DNA of 14,943 bases from positions 1 to 14,943 of the forward strand of contig JANHAK010000011.1 in assembly GCA_024464195.1 (NCBI GenBank). The letters run 5' to 3'. Source of the stretch: Methanomassiliicoccales archaeon. GTDB taxonomy: Archaea; Thermoplasmatota; Thermoplasmata; Methanomassiliicoccales; JACIVX01. This document shows, one piece after another, positions 6,346-13,811 of the stretch. Each line of letters starts with the position of its first letter. Position 1 is the stretch's first letter. The position numbers and the translations under genes are program-made. A model generated the notes under the pieces. It worked only from the letters and a program-made list of their open reading frames with translations. It had not been told where the DNA came from and did no database searches.

Positions 6346-6567
6346 TCTTAATTGAATTAAATAATTAGGATAAGGGATCTTAAAAATAATCATCGTGAGA
6401 AGGTGCACTTATTTGAATTTCCTTTCAATCATTCTCGAATGCAATTTCTCTTTGACGTCTAAATTCGAAAAAGAATTCAAAAAAACCGCAAGAAATCGAA
6501 TTCTTTCACTTTTCCTTGACTATCTCCTTTCAAAATCTACAAATAGGATTACAGTATTTTCCGCTTC

Positions 6568-6572
6568 TATAA
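6568..6572 (+). promoter_or_regulatory. TATA-like box for the glutamate-synthase-like gene
   Basis: CTATAAC lies about 27 nt before position 6597, which would be the start site. A transcript from there would have a leader of about 23 nt that contains GAGGTGA (6609-6615), 4 nt before the TTG at 6620. That supports the TTG start over the ATG at 6605, which has no ribosome site. It was assigned by eye. Confidence 0.35.
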
Positions 6573-6619
6573 CATTGATATGATAAGACATGACATGATA
6601 ATTAATGAGAGGTGAAAGA

Positions 6620-8287
6620 TTGAGCGCGATCGAAAATGCTAGATCGACGACCGGAACACGAACACGTGTGCCTGATGTGAGCCCATTGAGTGGAATGTGT
6701 CCATTATGCATTGAGGAATGCCAGACTCTTTGCGAAGTTGGAAAATCTGCCTTTAGAGGCAGAGAGGTGCTCTATCCGAGTCCGGAATACTTTGGTGTCA
6801 GCACTGCGGCATCGAACAAGGATTTCATGCTAGACTGGTCACATTTTCAAATATTATCGGAGCTCATTGGCGCCTGGGGAATTGATCCCGTACCAGACAA
6901 GGCGTTCTTTGAGAACGCCGATGTTTCGACCGCTGTTGCCACACGTTCAAAGAAACCGATTAAGTTGAAGATACCAGTTACAATCGCAGGACTCGGCTCA
7001 ACGGCTGTCGCAAAGAGAAACTGGGAAGCCCTCGCAAAGGGCGCTGCACTTTCTGGTACCATACTTGTCATTGGTGAAAACGTGTGTGGCATGGATCCCG
7101 AAGCGACCTACGCCAATGGGAAGGTTGTTGAATCGCCTGATCTTAGAAGTAGAGTGCAAGCATATAGAACACTTTGGGACGGCAAACACGGAGAAATCGT
7201 GGTACAAACGAATGTAGAAGACCAGAGGGGAGGTGTCGATGACTACGCGCTCTCAAAGCTTGAAGTTAATGTCATTGAGAGGAAATGGGGCCAGGGTGCA
7301 AAATCTATCGGTGGTGAAGTAAGACTTTCATCAATCGAGCGCGCAATCGAACTCAAGAAAAGAGGCTACATTGTTGTTCCCGATCCCGAAGATAAAGCCG
7401 TACAGGAAGCTTTCAAATCCGGCGCATTCAAGACGTTCGAAAGACATAGTAGAGTAGGATTTCCCGATGCAAGAGCGTTTGTTGAGGATGTTGAAAAGCT
7501 CAGAGAGAAAGGCGCAAAGTATGTATTTTTGAAAACCGGAGCGTACAGACCAGAGGTTGTCGCATTCACGATGAAAGCCGCATCTGAGGCAAAGATCGAT
7601 CTGATCACTTTTGACGGCGCTGGTGGGGGTACAGGAATGAGCCCTGTGCCGATGATGAATGAGTCAAGCACCCCTACAATCCACCTGGAAGCTCAGGTTC
7701 TCAGGTGTGTTCAGATTCTCAAAGAGCAAGGCAAATTTGTTCCCGACATCGCAATTGCTGGCGGGTTTGTCAATGAGACCCAGATTTTCAAATCAATTGC
7801 AATGAGCAATCTTGGCGATGGACCTGTTGTAAAGGCGATCGCAATGGCGCGTGCCCCACTACTCGCCGTCATGAAATCGAATTACTTTACACGCCTTGCG
7901 GAATTGAAGAAATTACCGAAAAATTTCGCTGAAGAATATGGAGAGAATCCTGAAAACTTTTTCATTGCTGCTCGAGACATTGAAAGGAAGTTCCCTGATC
8001 TCAAGCTTGGTAAGGATATTCCATGGGGTGCTATCGGACTATATACTTATTTCGTTGACAGATTGGGCGAAGGTTTGAAACAGCTGATGGCAGGCTCAAG
8101 AAAATTCAAACTTCAATATCTGAGTAGAGACGATATTGTCTCATTGACGGAGAAGGCGACGAAAGTCACTGGTATCGAAACACTTGAAGGAATGGCCGAA
8201 AGAGTTATCCCGATGATACTTGAGAACTGGGAGGATGTGAGCACCAAAGATGTAATCAGAATTAGCGCCCAAGCGATGCGGCACTAA
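6620..8287 (+). CDS. FMN-binding glutamate synthase-family protein with N-terminal Cys cluster
   Basis: The protein has about 555 residues and corresponds to the FMN/synthase domain of GltB without the amidotransferase or C-terminal parts. GAGGGTGMSP (about 333-342) is the flavin-phosphate loop, followed by 'IAIAGGFVNETQIFKS' and 'AIAMARAPLL'. The GltB segment that normally supplies 3Fe-4S cysteines (CHxxxCPxG type) is absent. Instead CPLCIEECQTLC (C27, C30, C34, C38) near the N-terminus has CX2CX3CX3C spacing suited to an Fe-S cluster. Such stand-alone proteins are common in anaerobes; they may make glutamate from 2-oxoglutarate with ammonia or a separate glutaminase, or do other flavin chemistry. 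The TTG start was chosen for GAGGTGA 4 nt upstream; an in-frame ATG at 6605 would add 5 residues. It is monocistronic, with a T-rich terminator downstream. Confidence 0.88.
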   Translation: MSAIENARSTTGTRTRVPDVSPLSGMCPLCIEECQTLCEVGKSAFRGREVLYPSPEYFGVSTAASNKDFMLDWSHFQILSELIGAWGIDPVPDKAFFENADVSTAVATRSKKPIKLKIPVTIAGLGSTAVAKRNWEALAKGAALSGTILVIGENVCGMDPEATYANGKVVESPDLRSRVQAYRTLWDGKHGEIVVQTNVEDQRGGVDDYALSKLEVNVIERKWGQGAKSIGGEVRLSSIERAIELKKRGYIVVPDPEDKAVQEAFKSGAFKTFERHSRVGFPDARAFVEDVEKLREKGAKYVFLKTGAYRPEVVAFTMKAASEAKIDLITFDGAGGGTGMSPVPMMNESSTPTIHLEAQVLRCVQILKEQGKFVPDIAIAGGFVNETQIFKSIAMSNLGDGPVVKAIAMARAPLLAVMKSNYFTRLAELKKLPKNFAEEYGENPENFFIAARDIERKFPDLKLGKDIPWGAIGLYTYFVDRLGEGLKQLMAGSRKFKLQYLSRDDIVSLTEKATKVTGIETLEGMAERVIPMILENWEDVSTKDVIRISAQAMRH

Positions 8288-8618
8288 TCGAATTATTAGA
8301 AAAAAAGATTTTCTCTTTATTATTAATTTTTTCTTATATTTTTGATTGATAAATTCTCAAAGAATTTCATTAAACCAGGCGATCAGCAACCATCCATCAT
8401 CAAATCCAATAGTAATTGATTAATCGAAAAAATTATTATTGTAAATTTTGATTCGGAATTACAGTGTTAGTCTTCCCTATATGGCATAAGAGCATATCAA
8501 CAAGACTTATAGAGAAATTCCCAGATCAAGTGGTTTCTATTTCCTTTTTTGATCCGAGCACGATTCGTTCGGAGAGGTTTTTATGAGGTAATCAGCGCAT
8601 GATAGGGAGTGATTTTCC
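8288..8618. other. Intergenic region: terminator, small inverted repeats, nitroreductase promoter
   Basis: The first 60 nt hold a T-rich terminator. Further on are ATATG/CATAT arms (about 8480-8498), GATCAA/TTGATC arms (about 8524-8554) and TCCGA/TCGGA arms just before the nitroreductase gene. The short arms are weak in an AT-rich context. No ORF or tRNA is supported. Confidence 0.5.
8298..8350 (+). terminator. T-rich terminator after the glutamate-synthase-like gene
   Basis: AGAAAA and TTTTCT (8298-8314) form a short hairpin around AAAGA. A long T-rich tract with several runs of four to six T follows to about 8350. Consecutive T-runs are the usual archaeal termination signal, and the tract begins 10 nt past the stop codon. 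Confidence 0.55.
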
Positions 8619-9134
8619 GTGGATGTGTACGAAGCGATCAAAATGAGACGAAGTATAAGGAAATATAGAGGTGATATTGTTCCAGAAAATGTCCTTAAAC
8701 GAGTCCTCAATGCAGCGAGATTGGCACCGACGACTGAGAACTTCCAGCCGTGGAGAATCGTCGTTGTAACAGATGAGGATATAAAAAGAAAATTAGTATC
8801 GGCTTGTAATAATCAAAAATTTATTGCAGAAGCACCGATCGTTCTCGTAGCGTGTGGTCTCCCAGATGAAGCTTATCCAATGCTTGGTGGATATATGAAT
8901 AGCTATCCCGTAGATGTTGCGATTGCAATGACTCATCTCACCCTAGCTGCAACCGCAGAAGGTTTGGGGACTTGCTGGATCGGGTCATTTAAGGAAGAAA
9001 AAGTAGCAGAAGCAATTGGTGCACCTCCAGAAGCCAGAGTGGTTGCGTTAACTCCGTTGGGATATCCTGCAGAAGAAGGTGAAAAAACTGAGAGGAAAAA
9101 TCTAGACGAACTTATATCCTATGACAAATACTGA
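8619..9134 (+). CDS. Nitroreductase-family FMN oxidoreductase
   Basis: The protein has 171 residues, a normal length for a minimal nitroreductase-fold protein. MRRSIRKYR at 9-17 is the N-terminal FMN-phosphate motif, 'AARLAPTTENFQPWRIVVV' (32-50) is the conserved second FMN segment, 'EGLGTCWIGSF' (115-125) lies at the flavin, and 'LTPLGYPAEEGEKTERKNLDELI' is the C-terminal family tail, read in parts. It is probably a cytosolic homodimer that reduces substrates with NAD(P)H or ferredoxin; the substrate is unknown. The start is GTG, with GGGAGTGA at 8605-8612; no ATG fits. It lies 141 nt ahead of the tusA-like gene on the same strand, so it may belong to the sulfur block or be separate, since a promoter and operator are possible in between. 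Confidence 0.88.
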   Translation: MDVYEAIKMRRSIRKYRGDIVPENVLKRVLNAARLAPTTENFQPWRIVVVTDEDIKRKLVSACNNQKFIAEAPIVLVACGLPDEAYPMLGGYMNSYPVDVAIAMTHLTLAATAEGLGTCWIGSFKEEKVAEAIGAPPEARVVALTPLGYPAEEGEKTERKNLDELISYDKY

Positions 9135-9192
9135 TTGGATTTACTGCCAGAAATCCTCGTTGTTTGCTTTGAAAAATTCCAAAGAAAAATTC

Positions 9193-9263
9193 TCGAATAT
9201 ATCTATAGCCGAAATTGTTCGGGAAATTAATAATAAGGAGTATGTTTAATTTAAACTATAGTT
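9193..9263 (+). promoter_or_regulatory. Putative promoter and palindrome ahead of the sulfur operon
   Basis: AATATATCTATAG (9196-9208) could be a TATA box giving a start near 9228-9232 and a leader of about 45 nt. AACTATAGTT (9254-9263) is a perfect 10-bp palindrome just before the GGAGGAG ribosome site (9267-9273). TAAACTAT (9252-9259) is identical to one arm of the inverted repeat in the SPFH-operon promoter. Site functions are inferred. Confidence 0.35.
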
Positions 9264-9275
9264 AATGGAGGAGAA

Positions 9276-9536
9276 ATGACAACTCATTCTGGTGGAAATT
9301 CAGGTAAGTTTAAGGCGGATAGGACACTTGATTGCACAGGCCTCTATTGTCCAGTCCCTATCCTGAAGGCAAGAGAGGAAATCGAAGAATTGATGAGCGG
9401 ACAAATTTTGGAAATCTTGGCAGATGATCCTGCCGCGGAAGAGGATATTTCAAGGTGGAGCAAGAGAACGGGAAATGAGATTGTGTACCTCGAAAGGAAA
9501 GATAATCTTTTGAGGGTTCTTGTTAGAAAAAAATAG
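9276..9536 (+). CDS. tusA: TusA-like sulfur carrier protein
   Basis: The protein has 86 residues. 'RTLDCTGLYCPVPILKARE' (16-34) contains the family CPxP motif, with C25 the expected persulfide-carrying cysteine and C20 as a second cysteine in the LDCTG segment. The remaining residues fit the two-layer alpha/beta fold, including the 'ILADDPAAEEDISRWSKRTG' region. TusA proteins accept sulfur as a persulfide from a desulfurase or DsrE-type partner and pass it on, for example to thiouridine, molybdenum cofactor or dissimilatory sulfur pathways. Here it is the first gene of a tight set with a DsrE-like protein, an IscS-like protein and IscU, so delivery toward Fe-S assembly is a reasonable inference. 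The strong GGAGGAG ribosome site sets the start, and the next gene begins 15 nt after the stop. Confidence 0.88.
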   Translation: MTTHSGGNSGKFKADRTLDCTGLYCPVPILKAREEIEELMSGQILEILADDPAAEEDISRWSKRTGNEIVYLERKDNLLRVLVRKK

Positions 9537-9551
9537 AAGGAGCGTGTAGAG

Positions 9552-9920
9552 ATGGTTGTTAATAAAAAGATATTATATGTCCAGACATCTGGAATAGATA
9601 GACCAGAGAGGCTTTATGCACCCTTTATTCTGGCCACAACGGCTGCAGCAATGGATATTGAAGCAACGATCTATTTCTTAATCAAGGGTGTTGAGGGTGT
9701 GAAAAGAGGAGAAGCTGATAGAATTAAGATTGGAGATTTTCCGACACTGAAAGAAGTCATGGATCAAGCCCATAAAAGTGGTGTGAAAATGTTTGTCTGC
9801 GATCAAAGTACTCAACTTCTCGGTCTATCAAGAGGGGATTTCGTTGAGTACACGAAGGTCGTAGGTGCTGCTACACTAAACGATCTTCTATTGGAAGCTG
9901 ATGCAGTTATCACATTCTGA
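9552..9920 (+). CDS. DsrE/DsrF-like protein, probable sulfur transferase
   Basis: The protein has 122 residues with the DsrE-like alternating beta/alpha pattern: 'KKILYVQTSGIDRPERLYAPF' at the start, 'IEATIYFLIKGVEGVKRG' in the middle and 'LLLEADAVITF' as the last strand. 'VKMFVCDQSTQLLGL' places C83, the only cysteine, where the active persulfide cysteine of DsrE/TusD sits. Such proteins exchange sulfane sulfur with TusA; TusA-DsrE pairs occur widely in sulfur-metabolising bacteria and archaea. It lies between tusA-like and iscS-like genes, with gaps of 15 and 12 nt, so it is likely co-translated with both. GAAGGAG about 9 nt ahead supports the ATG. Partner and direction of sulfur flow are inferred. 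Confidence 0.85.
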   Translation: MVVNKKILYVQTSGIDRPERLYAPFILATTAAAMDIEATIYFLIKGVEGVKRGEADRIKIGDFPTLKEVMDQAHKSGVKMFVCDQSTQLLGLSRGDFVEYTKVVGAATLNDLLLEADAVITF

Positions 9921-9932
9921 GAGGTTTTTGCC

Positions 9933-11105
9933 TTGAATATTGTCTACATGGATTATGCGAGTTCATCACCGGTAGATCCCCGTGTCATTGAAGCTATGCT
10001 ACCATATTTTTCCGAGAAACACGGCAACCCTTCCTCAGTTCACCAAATTGGTAGAGAGTCATTCGAGGCAATCGAGGATTCAAGAAGAAAGATCGCGAGC
10101 TTAATTAATGCAGAGCGTCCCGATGAACTTATTTTTACATCGGGTGCAACAGAATCAATCAACCTTGCAATTAAGGGACTCGCGTTTCGTCGGCTCGATA
10201 AAGGAAAACATATTGTTACAAGCAAGATAGAGCACATATCGACGATGAATGCTCTAAAATTCCTTTCTACCAAAGGATTTAAGATTACGTATCTACCAGT
10301 TGATGAATTCGGATTTGTCGATCCCGTTGCCCTTAATGACGCCATCACAAGAGAAACGATACTCATCTCAATTAGCTATGCTAATGGTGAAGTTGGAACC
10401 ATTCAAAATGTTGGGGAAATCGGTAAAATTGCAAGAGACCAAGGCGTCACTTTTCATGTTGACGCGGTAGCGGCGATCGGCAAACTGAGTATAGACGTAC
10501 GCAAGGATTGTATTGATCTCTTATCATTTTCCTCCAATGACCTTTATGGTCCGAAAGGTGTTGGGGCCCTCTTTATTAGAAAGGGAACAAAGATTGAGCC
10601 GATCATTCATGGGGGCGGTCAGGAACGGGGATTGAGATCAGGATCTGAGAATCTTCCCGGTATCGTCGGATTTGGAAAGGCAGCGGAGATTGCAAAAAAG
10701 GAAATGGAAGTAGAAACAAGTCGGTTGACAGAGCTCCGGGATAAACTCATTAAAGGAATTCTTAAAAAAACCGAGAATGTATGGCTTAACGGGCATCCGA
10801 CAAAGCGATTACCCAATAATGCAAATTTCAGATTCAAATTCATTGAAGGCGAGTCTCTTGTGTTACGTCTCAGCGATTTTGGAATCGCTTCCGCCACGAG
10901 TTCAGCTTGCACCTCGAAGACCCTTGAGCCCTCACATGTGCTTCTGGCGATGGGCATTCCAGCAGCAGATGCTCAAGGAAGTCTTTTATTGACGATGGGT
11001 CGATGGACGCAAAATGAAGATGTCGAATATGTTATTGATAACGTACCATTGGCAGTTGATTTTTTGAGAAAATTGTCTCCATTGATTCCCCAGGGGGATG
11101 TATGA
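9933..11105 (+). CDS. IscS/NifS-like cysteine desulfurase homologue lacking the PLP lysine
   Basis: The protein has 390 residues and covers the full fold-type I IscS length. TSGATES (69-75) is the PLP-phosphate site, H101 in IEHIST is the ring-stacking His, and D177 in HVDA binds the pyridine N. The catalytic loop SSACTS carries C326, the persulfide cysteine. HGGGQERGLRSGSEN (226-240) is intact. The segment that should read S-G-H-K-x-Y-G-P-K-G is SSNDLYGPKG, so His-Lys is Asn202-Asp203, and the Gln after HVDA is Ala180. Archaeoglobus fulgidus IscS also has Asp instead of the lysine. It therefore probably cannot form the usual internal aldimine; it may be a low-activity desulfurase, use PMP or free PLP, or serve mainly as the IscU partner. 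The TTG start has a GAGG site 8 nt ahead, and it overlaps iscU by 4 nt. Confidence 0.93.
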   Translation: MNIVYMDYASSSPVDPRVIEAMLPYFSEKHGNPSSVHQIGRESFEAIEDSRRKIASLINAERPDELIFTSGATESINLAIKGLAFRRLDKGKHIVTSKIEHISTMNALKFLSTKGFKITYLPVDEFGFVDPVALNDAITRETILISISYANGEVGTIQNVGEIGKIARDQGVTFHVDAVAAIGKLSIDVRKDCIDLLSFSSNDLYGPKGVGALFIRKGTKIEPIIHGGGQERGLRSGSENLPGIVGFGKAAEIAKKEMEVETSRLTELRDKLIKGILKKTENVWLNGHPTKRLPNNANFRFKFIEGESLVLRLSDFGIASATSSACTSKTLEPSHVLLAMGIPAADAQGSLLLTMGRWTQNEDVEYVIDNVPLAVDFLRKLSPLIPQGDV

Positions 11106-11545
11106 AGATGTATAGTCGAAAATGTATGGAACACTTTAGAAATCCGAGAAATGTTGGGACGATTGAGAATCCAGATGGAGTTGGACGCGTTGGAAATCCA
11201 GTATGCGGAGATTTAATGGAAATTCAGATAAAAGTTGAAAATGGTATTCTTACCGACGTAAAATTCAGAACCTTCGGTTGTGGAGCTGCGATTGCAACGA
11301 GTAGTATGATCACAGAGTTGGCCAAAGGGAAAACACTCGAAGAAGCGCTTAAGATCACGAGAGGTGATGTCGCTGACGCACTTGAAGGGCTTCCGCCAAT
11401 CAAAATGCACTGTTCAAATTTGGCAGCAGATGCATTGCACGCCGCAATTAAAGATTATTACGAAAGACATGGGAAGAAGCTTGAAGAGTATGAAGAACGA
11501 AAAAAAGAAGGCTTAATCGATGGAGAAAAATCAACAAAAACTTAA
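11102..11545 (+). CDS. iscU: IscU-type Fe-S cluster scaffold protein
   Basis: The protein has 147 residues. The three cluster-binding cysteines are present in family context: PVCGD (C35 region), FGCGAAIA (C60 region) and MHCSNLA (C104 region), with the Asp after CG that controls cluster lability. LPPIK just before the last Cys matches the LPPVK chaperone-binding segment of bacterial IscU. The C-terminal tail from about 125 on is a charged helix, longer than in E. coli IscU. IscU assembles 2Fe-2S and 4Fe-4S clusters on sulfur received from IscS. The start overlaps the iscS-like stop as ATGA (coupled translation) with GGGGG 4 nt upstream, and its 3' end overlaps the next gene by 26 nt. The scaffold looks fully functional, in contrast to its desulfurase neighbour. 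Confidence 0.92.
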   Translation: MKMYSRKCMEHFRNPRNVGTIENPDGVGRVGNPVCGDLMEIQIKVENGILTDVKFRTFGCGAAIATSSMITELAKGKTLEEALKITRGDVADALEGLPPIKMHCSNLAADALHAAIKDYYERHGKKLEEYEERKKEGLIDGEKSTKT

Positions 11546-13649
11546 TCACCTAGCGGGATCGAGCAGTCCGTATCTAAAACGTCATGCAACCAATCCCATT
11601 GATTGGTATCCGTGGGGTAATGAGGCTTTTGAAAGAGCGCGGATGGAGAACAAACCGATTTTTCTATCCATAGGATACAGCGCTTGTCACTGGTGTCATG
11701 TAATGGAAAAGGAGTCATTTGAAGACTTTGAGATCGCTCAATTGATGAATGATTCATTTGTTTGTGTTAAAGTTGATAGAGAGGAACGACCAGATATCGA
11801 TAACATCTATATGAGTGCATGTCAACTAATGGGAGGAGGCGGTGGTTGGCCTCTTACCGTCGTTATGACCCCGGACCTCAAGCCTTTCTTTGCCGCAACA
11901 TACATCCCAAAGGAAAGTGCGCACGGGCGAATCGGTTTAAAGGACTTGATCCCTGCGCTTAATCGAATTTGGAAAACAGAAAAAAACAGGGTTGAAGAAG
12001 TCGGTCAATTGATTGTGGATATGCTGCAGACAGTTTCGCGAGAACTGCAACCATCAGATCTTTCCATCGACGTGCTTCACAGGGCATACGAATCGTTTCA
12101 GTTCTCATTCGACGATGAGTATGGAGGATTTGGAACAGCTCCAAAATTTCCCACCCCTCACAAATTGATGTTCCTCATGCGTTATTACCTTAGAACTGGG
12201 GAAAAAGAAGCGTTGGAAATGGTTCATAAGACGCTAAGGAATATGAGATATAGTGGTCTGTACGATCATCTTGGTTTTGGATTTCATAGATATTCAACAG
12301 ATAGAAAATGGCGAATTCCTCACTTTGAAAAGATGCTATACGACCAGGCGCTCCTTGCACTTACCTATCTGGAAGCGTTTCAGATTATGAGGGAAAAAGA
12401 ATTCGAAAGAACCGCTAAGGAAATTTTGGATTACGTGGTGAGAGATTTGCGTTCGCCTGATGGCGCATTTTTTTCATCGGAGGACGCAGATAGCAATGGC
12501 GTCGAAGGCGGCTTTTATTTGTGGAGATTAGAAGAGATGAAGCAAATACTCGATGAAGAGGAGTTCGCCATCGTCAAACGAATTTTCGACATTTCGAATG
12601 AGGGCAACTTTGCCTTGCATGATCACGTAATGATTACTGGTGCGAATATTCTTTACATGATTGAGCCTTTTGAAAAAGTAGCCTTTTCGTTGAATATCAC
12701 ACCTGAGGAACTCAATAGAATTTTTGAAAGGGCTCGTCAAAGACTTCTTGAAAAGAGAATTAAGAGGGGAAGACCCGAGAGAGATGAAAAAATTCTTACT
12801 GATTGGAATGCCCTAATGATCGTTGCGCTAGCTAGAGCTGCATCAATTTTCGGCGATGAAAAAATGGGATCAATAGCCAAAGAGGCGGCTGATTTTATTA
12901 TCAAAGTTATGATCGATGGTAATGGTAGGCTGCATCACTCATATGCTAAAGGCTTGTTGTCGGACGTCTGCTTCCTCGATGATTATGCATTTTTCACATG
13001 GGCGCTTCTCGAATTGTATGAACTCACTTTCGAACCGCGATTTCTGAGATTGGCAAATAGCCTCGCAAAGGAAATGAAAGATCTTTTTTGGGACGAAGAA
13101 AATGGCGGGTTTTTCATGACTTTATCAGATGCGCCGGATATCATTGTAAGACAAAAAGAAGGATACGATGGATCGATTCCATCTGGAAATTCTGTTGCAT
13201 CAATCGTTCTTCTCAAACTTGCACAATTGTTAGACAACGATGAATATAAAGAGCTTGCGAGACGCACAATTTCAGCGTTTTCATCGCAAATAATAGCTGC
13301 ACCAGATGGTTTTTCCATGATGCTTTGTGCGCTGGAATTGCTTTTGGGACCGCGCTTTAGAGTTATGATCATCGAATCTGAAAAAGACATATCCCAGTTT
13401 GAAAGAATTATTGGAATGGTAAAGAAAGAATTCCTACCGAATATCGATATTCTTTACTGCTATTCGCAGCCACTATTGCGCGATGAATTGGCAGAAATAG
13501 TCCCAGCAGTAAGGGATGCGATATTGCTTAATGACAAAACAACAGTTTATGTCTGCTCAGAAAAGTCTTGCTTTGCTCCAACAACAAATGTAAATGTAGT
13601 TTTAGATCTCATCGGAAAAAGAAGAGATATTACTCAGATCGAGAAATGA
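11520..13649 (+). CDS. YyaL/SPATA20-family thioredoxin-fold protein (DUF255)
   Basis: The protein has 709 residues, the usual length for this family. 'SSPYLKRHATNPIDWYPW' (14-31) is the family start. The thioredoxin-like domain (about 1-165) has SACHWCHVME with the CX2C pair C56/C59, and GGWP at about 108-111 carries the cis-Pro. The rest is an (alpha/alpha)6-barrel region like N-acylglucosamine epimerase folds, with 'GTAPKFPTPHKLMFLMRYY' and 'HFEKMLYDQALLALTYLEAF' among its conserved blocks. The biochemical role of the family (B. subtilis YyaL, human SPATA20) is unsettled. Overlap of its start with iscU by 26 nt indicates coupled expression, so a thiol-redox or sulfur role is plausible but inferred. 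The ribosome site (AAGAAGG) is weak. No clear T-run terminator follows. Confidence 0.92.
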   Translation: MEKNQQKLNHLAGSSSPYLKRHATNPIDWYPWGNEAFERARMENKPIFLSIGYSACHWCHVMEKESFEDFEIAQLMNDSFVCVKVDREERPDIDNIYMSACQLMGGGGGWPLTVVMTPDLKPFFAATYIPKESAHGRIGLKDLIPALNRIWKTEKNRVEEVGQLIVDMLQTVSRELQPSDLSIDVLHRAYESFQFSFDDEYGGFGTAPKFPTPHKLMFLMRYYLRTGEKEALEMVHKTLRNMRYSGLYDHLGFGFHRYSTDRKWRIPHFEKMLYDQALLALTYLEAFQIMREKEFERTAKEILDYVVRDLRSPDGAFFSSEDADSNGVEGGFYLWRLEEMKQILDEEEFAIVKRIFDISNEGNFALHDHVMITGANILYMIEPFEKVAFSLNITPEELNRIFERARQRLLEKRIKRGRPERDEKILTDWNALMIVALARAASIFGDEKMGSIAKEAADFIIKVMIDGNGRLHHSYAKGLLSDVCFLDDYAFFTWALLELYELTFEPRFLRLANSLAKEMKDLFWDEENGGFFMTLSDAPDIIVRQKEGYDGSIPSGNSVASIVLLKLAQLLDNDEYKELARRTISAFSSQIIAAPDGFSMMLCALELLLGPRFRVMIIESEKDISQFERIIGMVKKEFLPNIDILYCYSQPLLRDELAEIVPAVRDAILLNDKTTVYVCSEKSCFAPTTNVNVVLDLIGKRRDITQIEK

Positions 13650-13735
13650 TGTGGATACGCATTACAGGGACTAATCCTTTTCATTTGATAACACATAATT
13701 TAATGAGAAATATCTACAAGCTCCTGATGACGATT

Positions 13736-13753
13736 TGATCCATTTAGGGATCA
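13736..13753. repeat. Small hairpin between convergent genes
   Basis: TGATCC (13736-13741) pairs with GGATCA (13748-13753) around ATTTAG. It lies in the 162-nt gap between two convergent operons. Its position suggests a role in ending transcription from either side, but no T-run adjoins it. Confidence 0.3.
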
Positions 13754-13779
13754 TCACTCACGGATCGATGTTTTGGTCA

Positions 13780-13800
13780 AATAAAAAAAGGCGACCTTCT
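13780..13800 (-). terminator. T-run terminator of the ECF transporter genes
   Basis: On the minus strand GGTCGCC is followed by seven T (13789-13783), then ATTTG. It starts about 12 nt past the stop codon at 13812, which is where an archaeal or intrinsic T-run terminator would be expected. The preceding stem is poor. Confidence 0.4.
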
Positions 13801-13811
13801 CACCGAGCCGA

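Noticed and set aside
6395..6583. 62-codon plus-strand open frame before the glutamate-synthase-like gene
   Set aside because: There is no ribosome site or promoter, the composition is like AT-rich non-coding DNA, and it is not recognisable as any family.
10533..10562. Sequencing error or pseudogene as the reason for the missing lysine
   Set aside because: The frame is intact for 390 codons, both residues of the His-Lys pair are changed by several bases, and a characterised archaeal homologue also has Asp at this site.
13650..13735. Terminator for the sulfur operon directly after its last gene
   Set aside because: No T-run of five or more and no stem beside one on the plus strand; the nearest hairpin (13736-13753) lacks a T tail.
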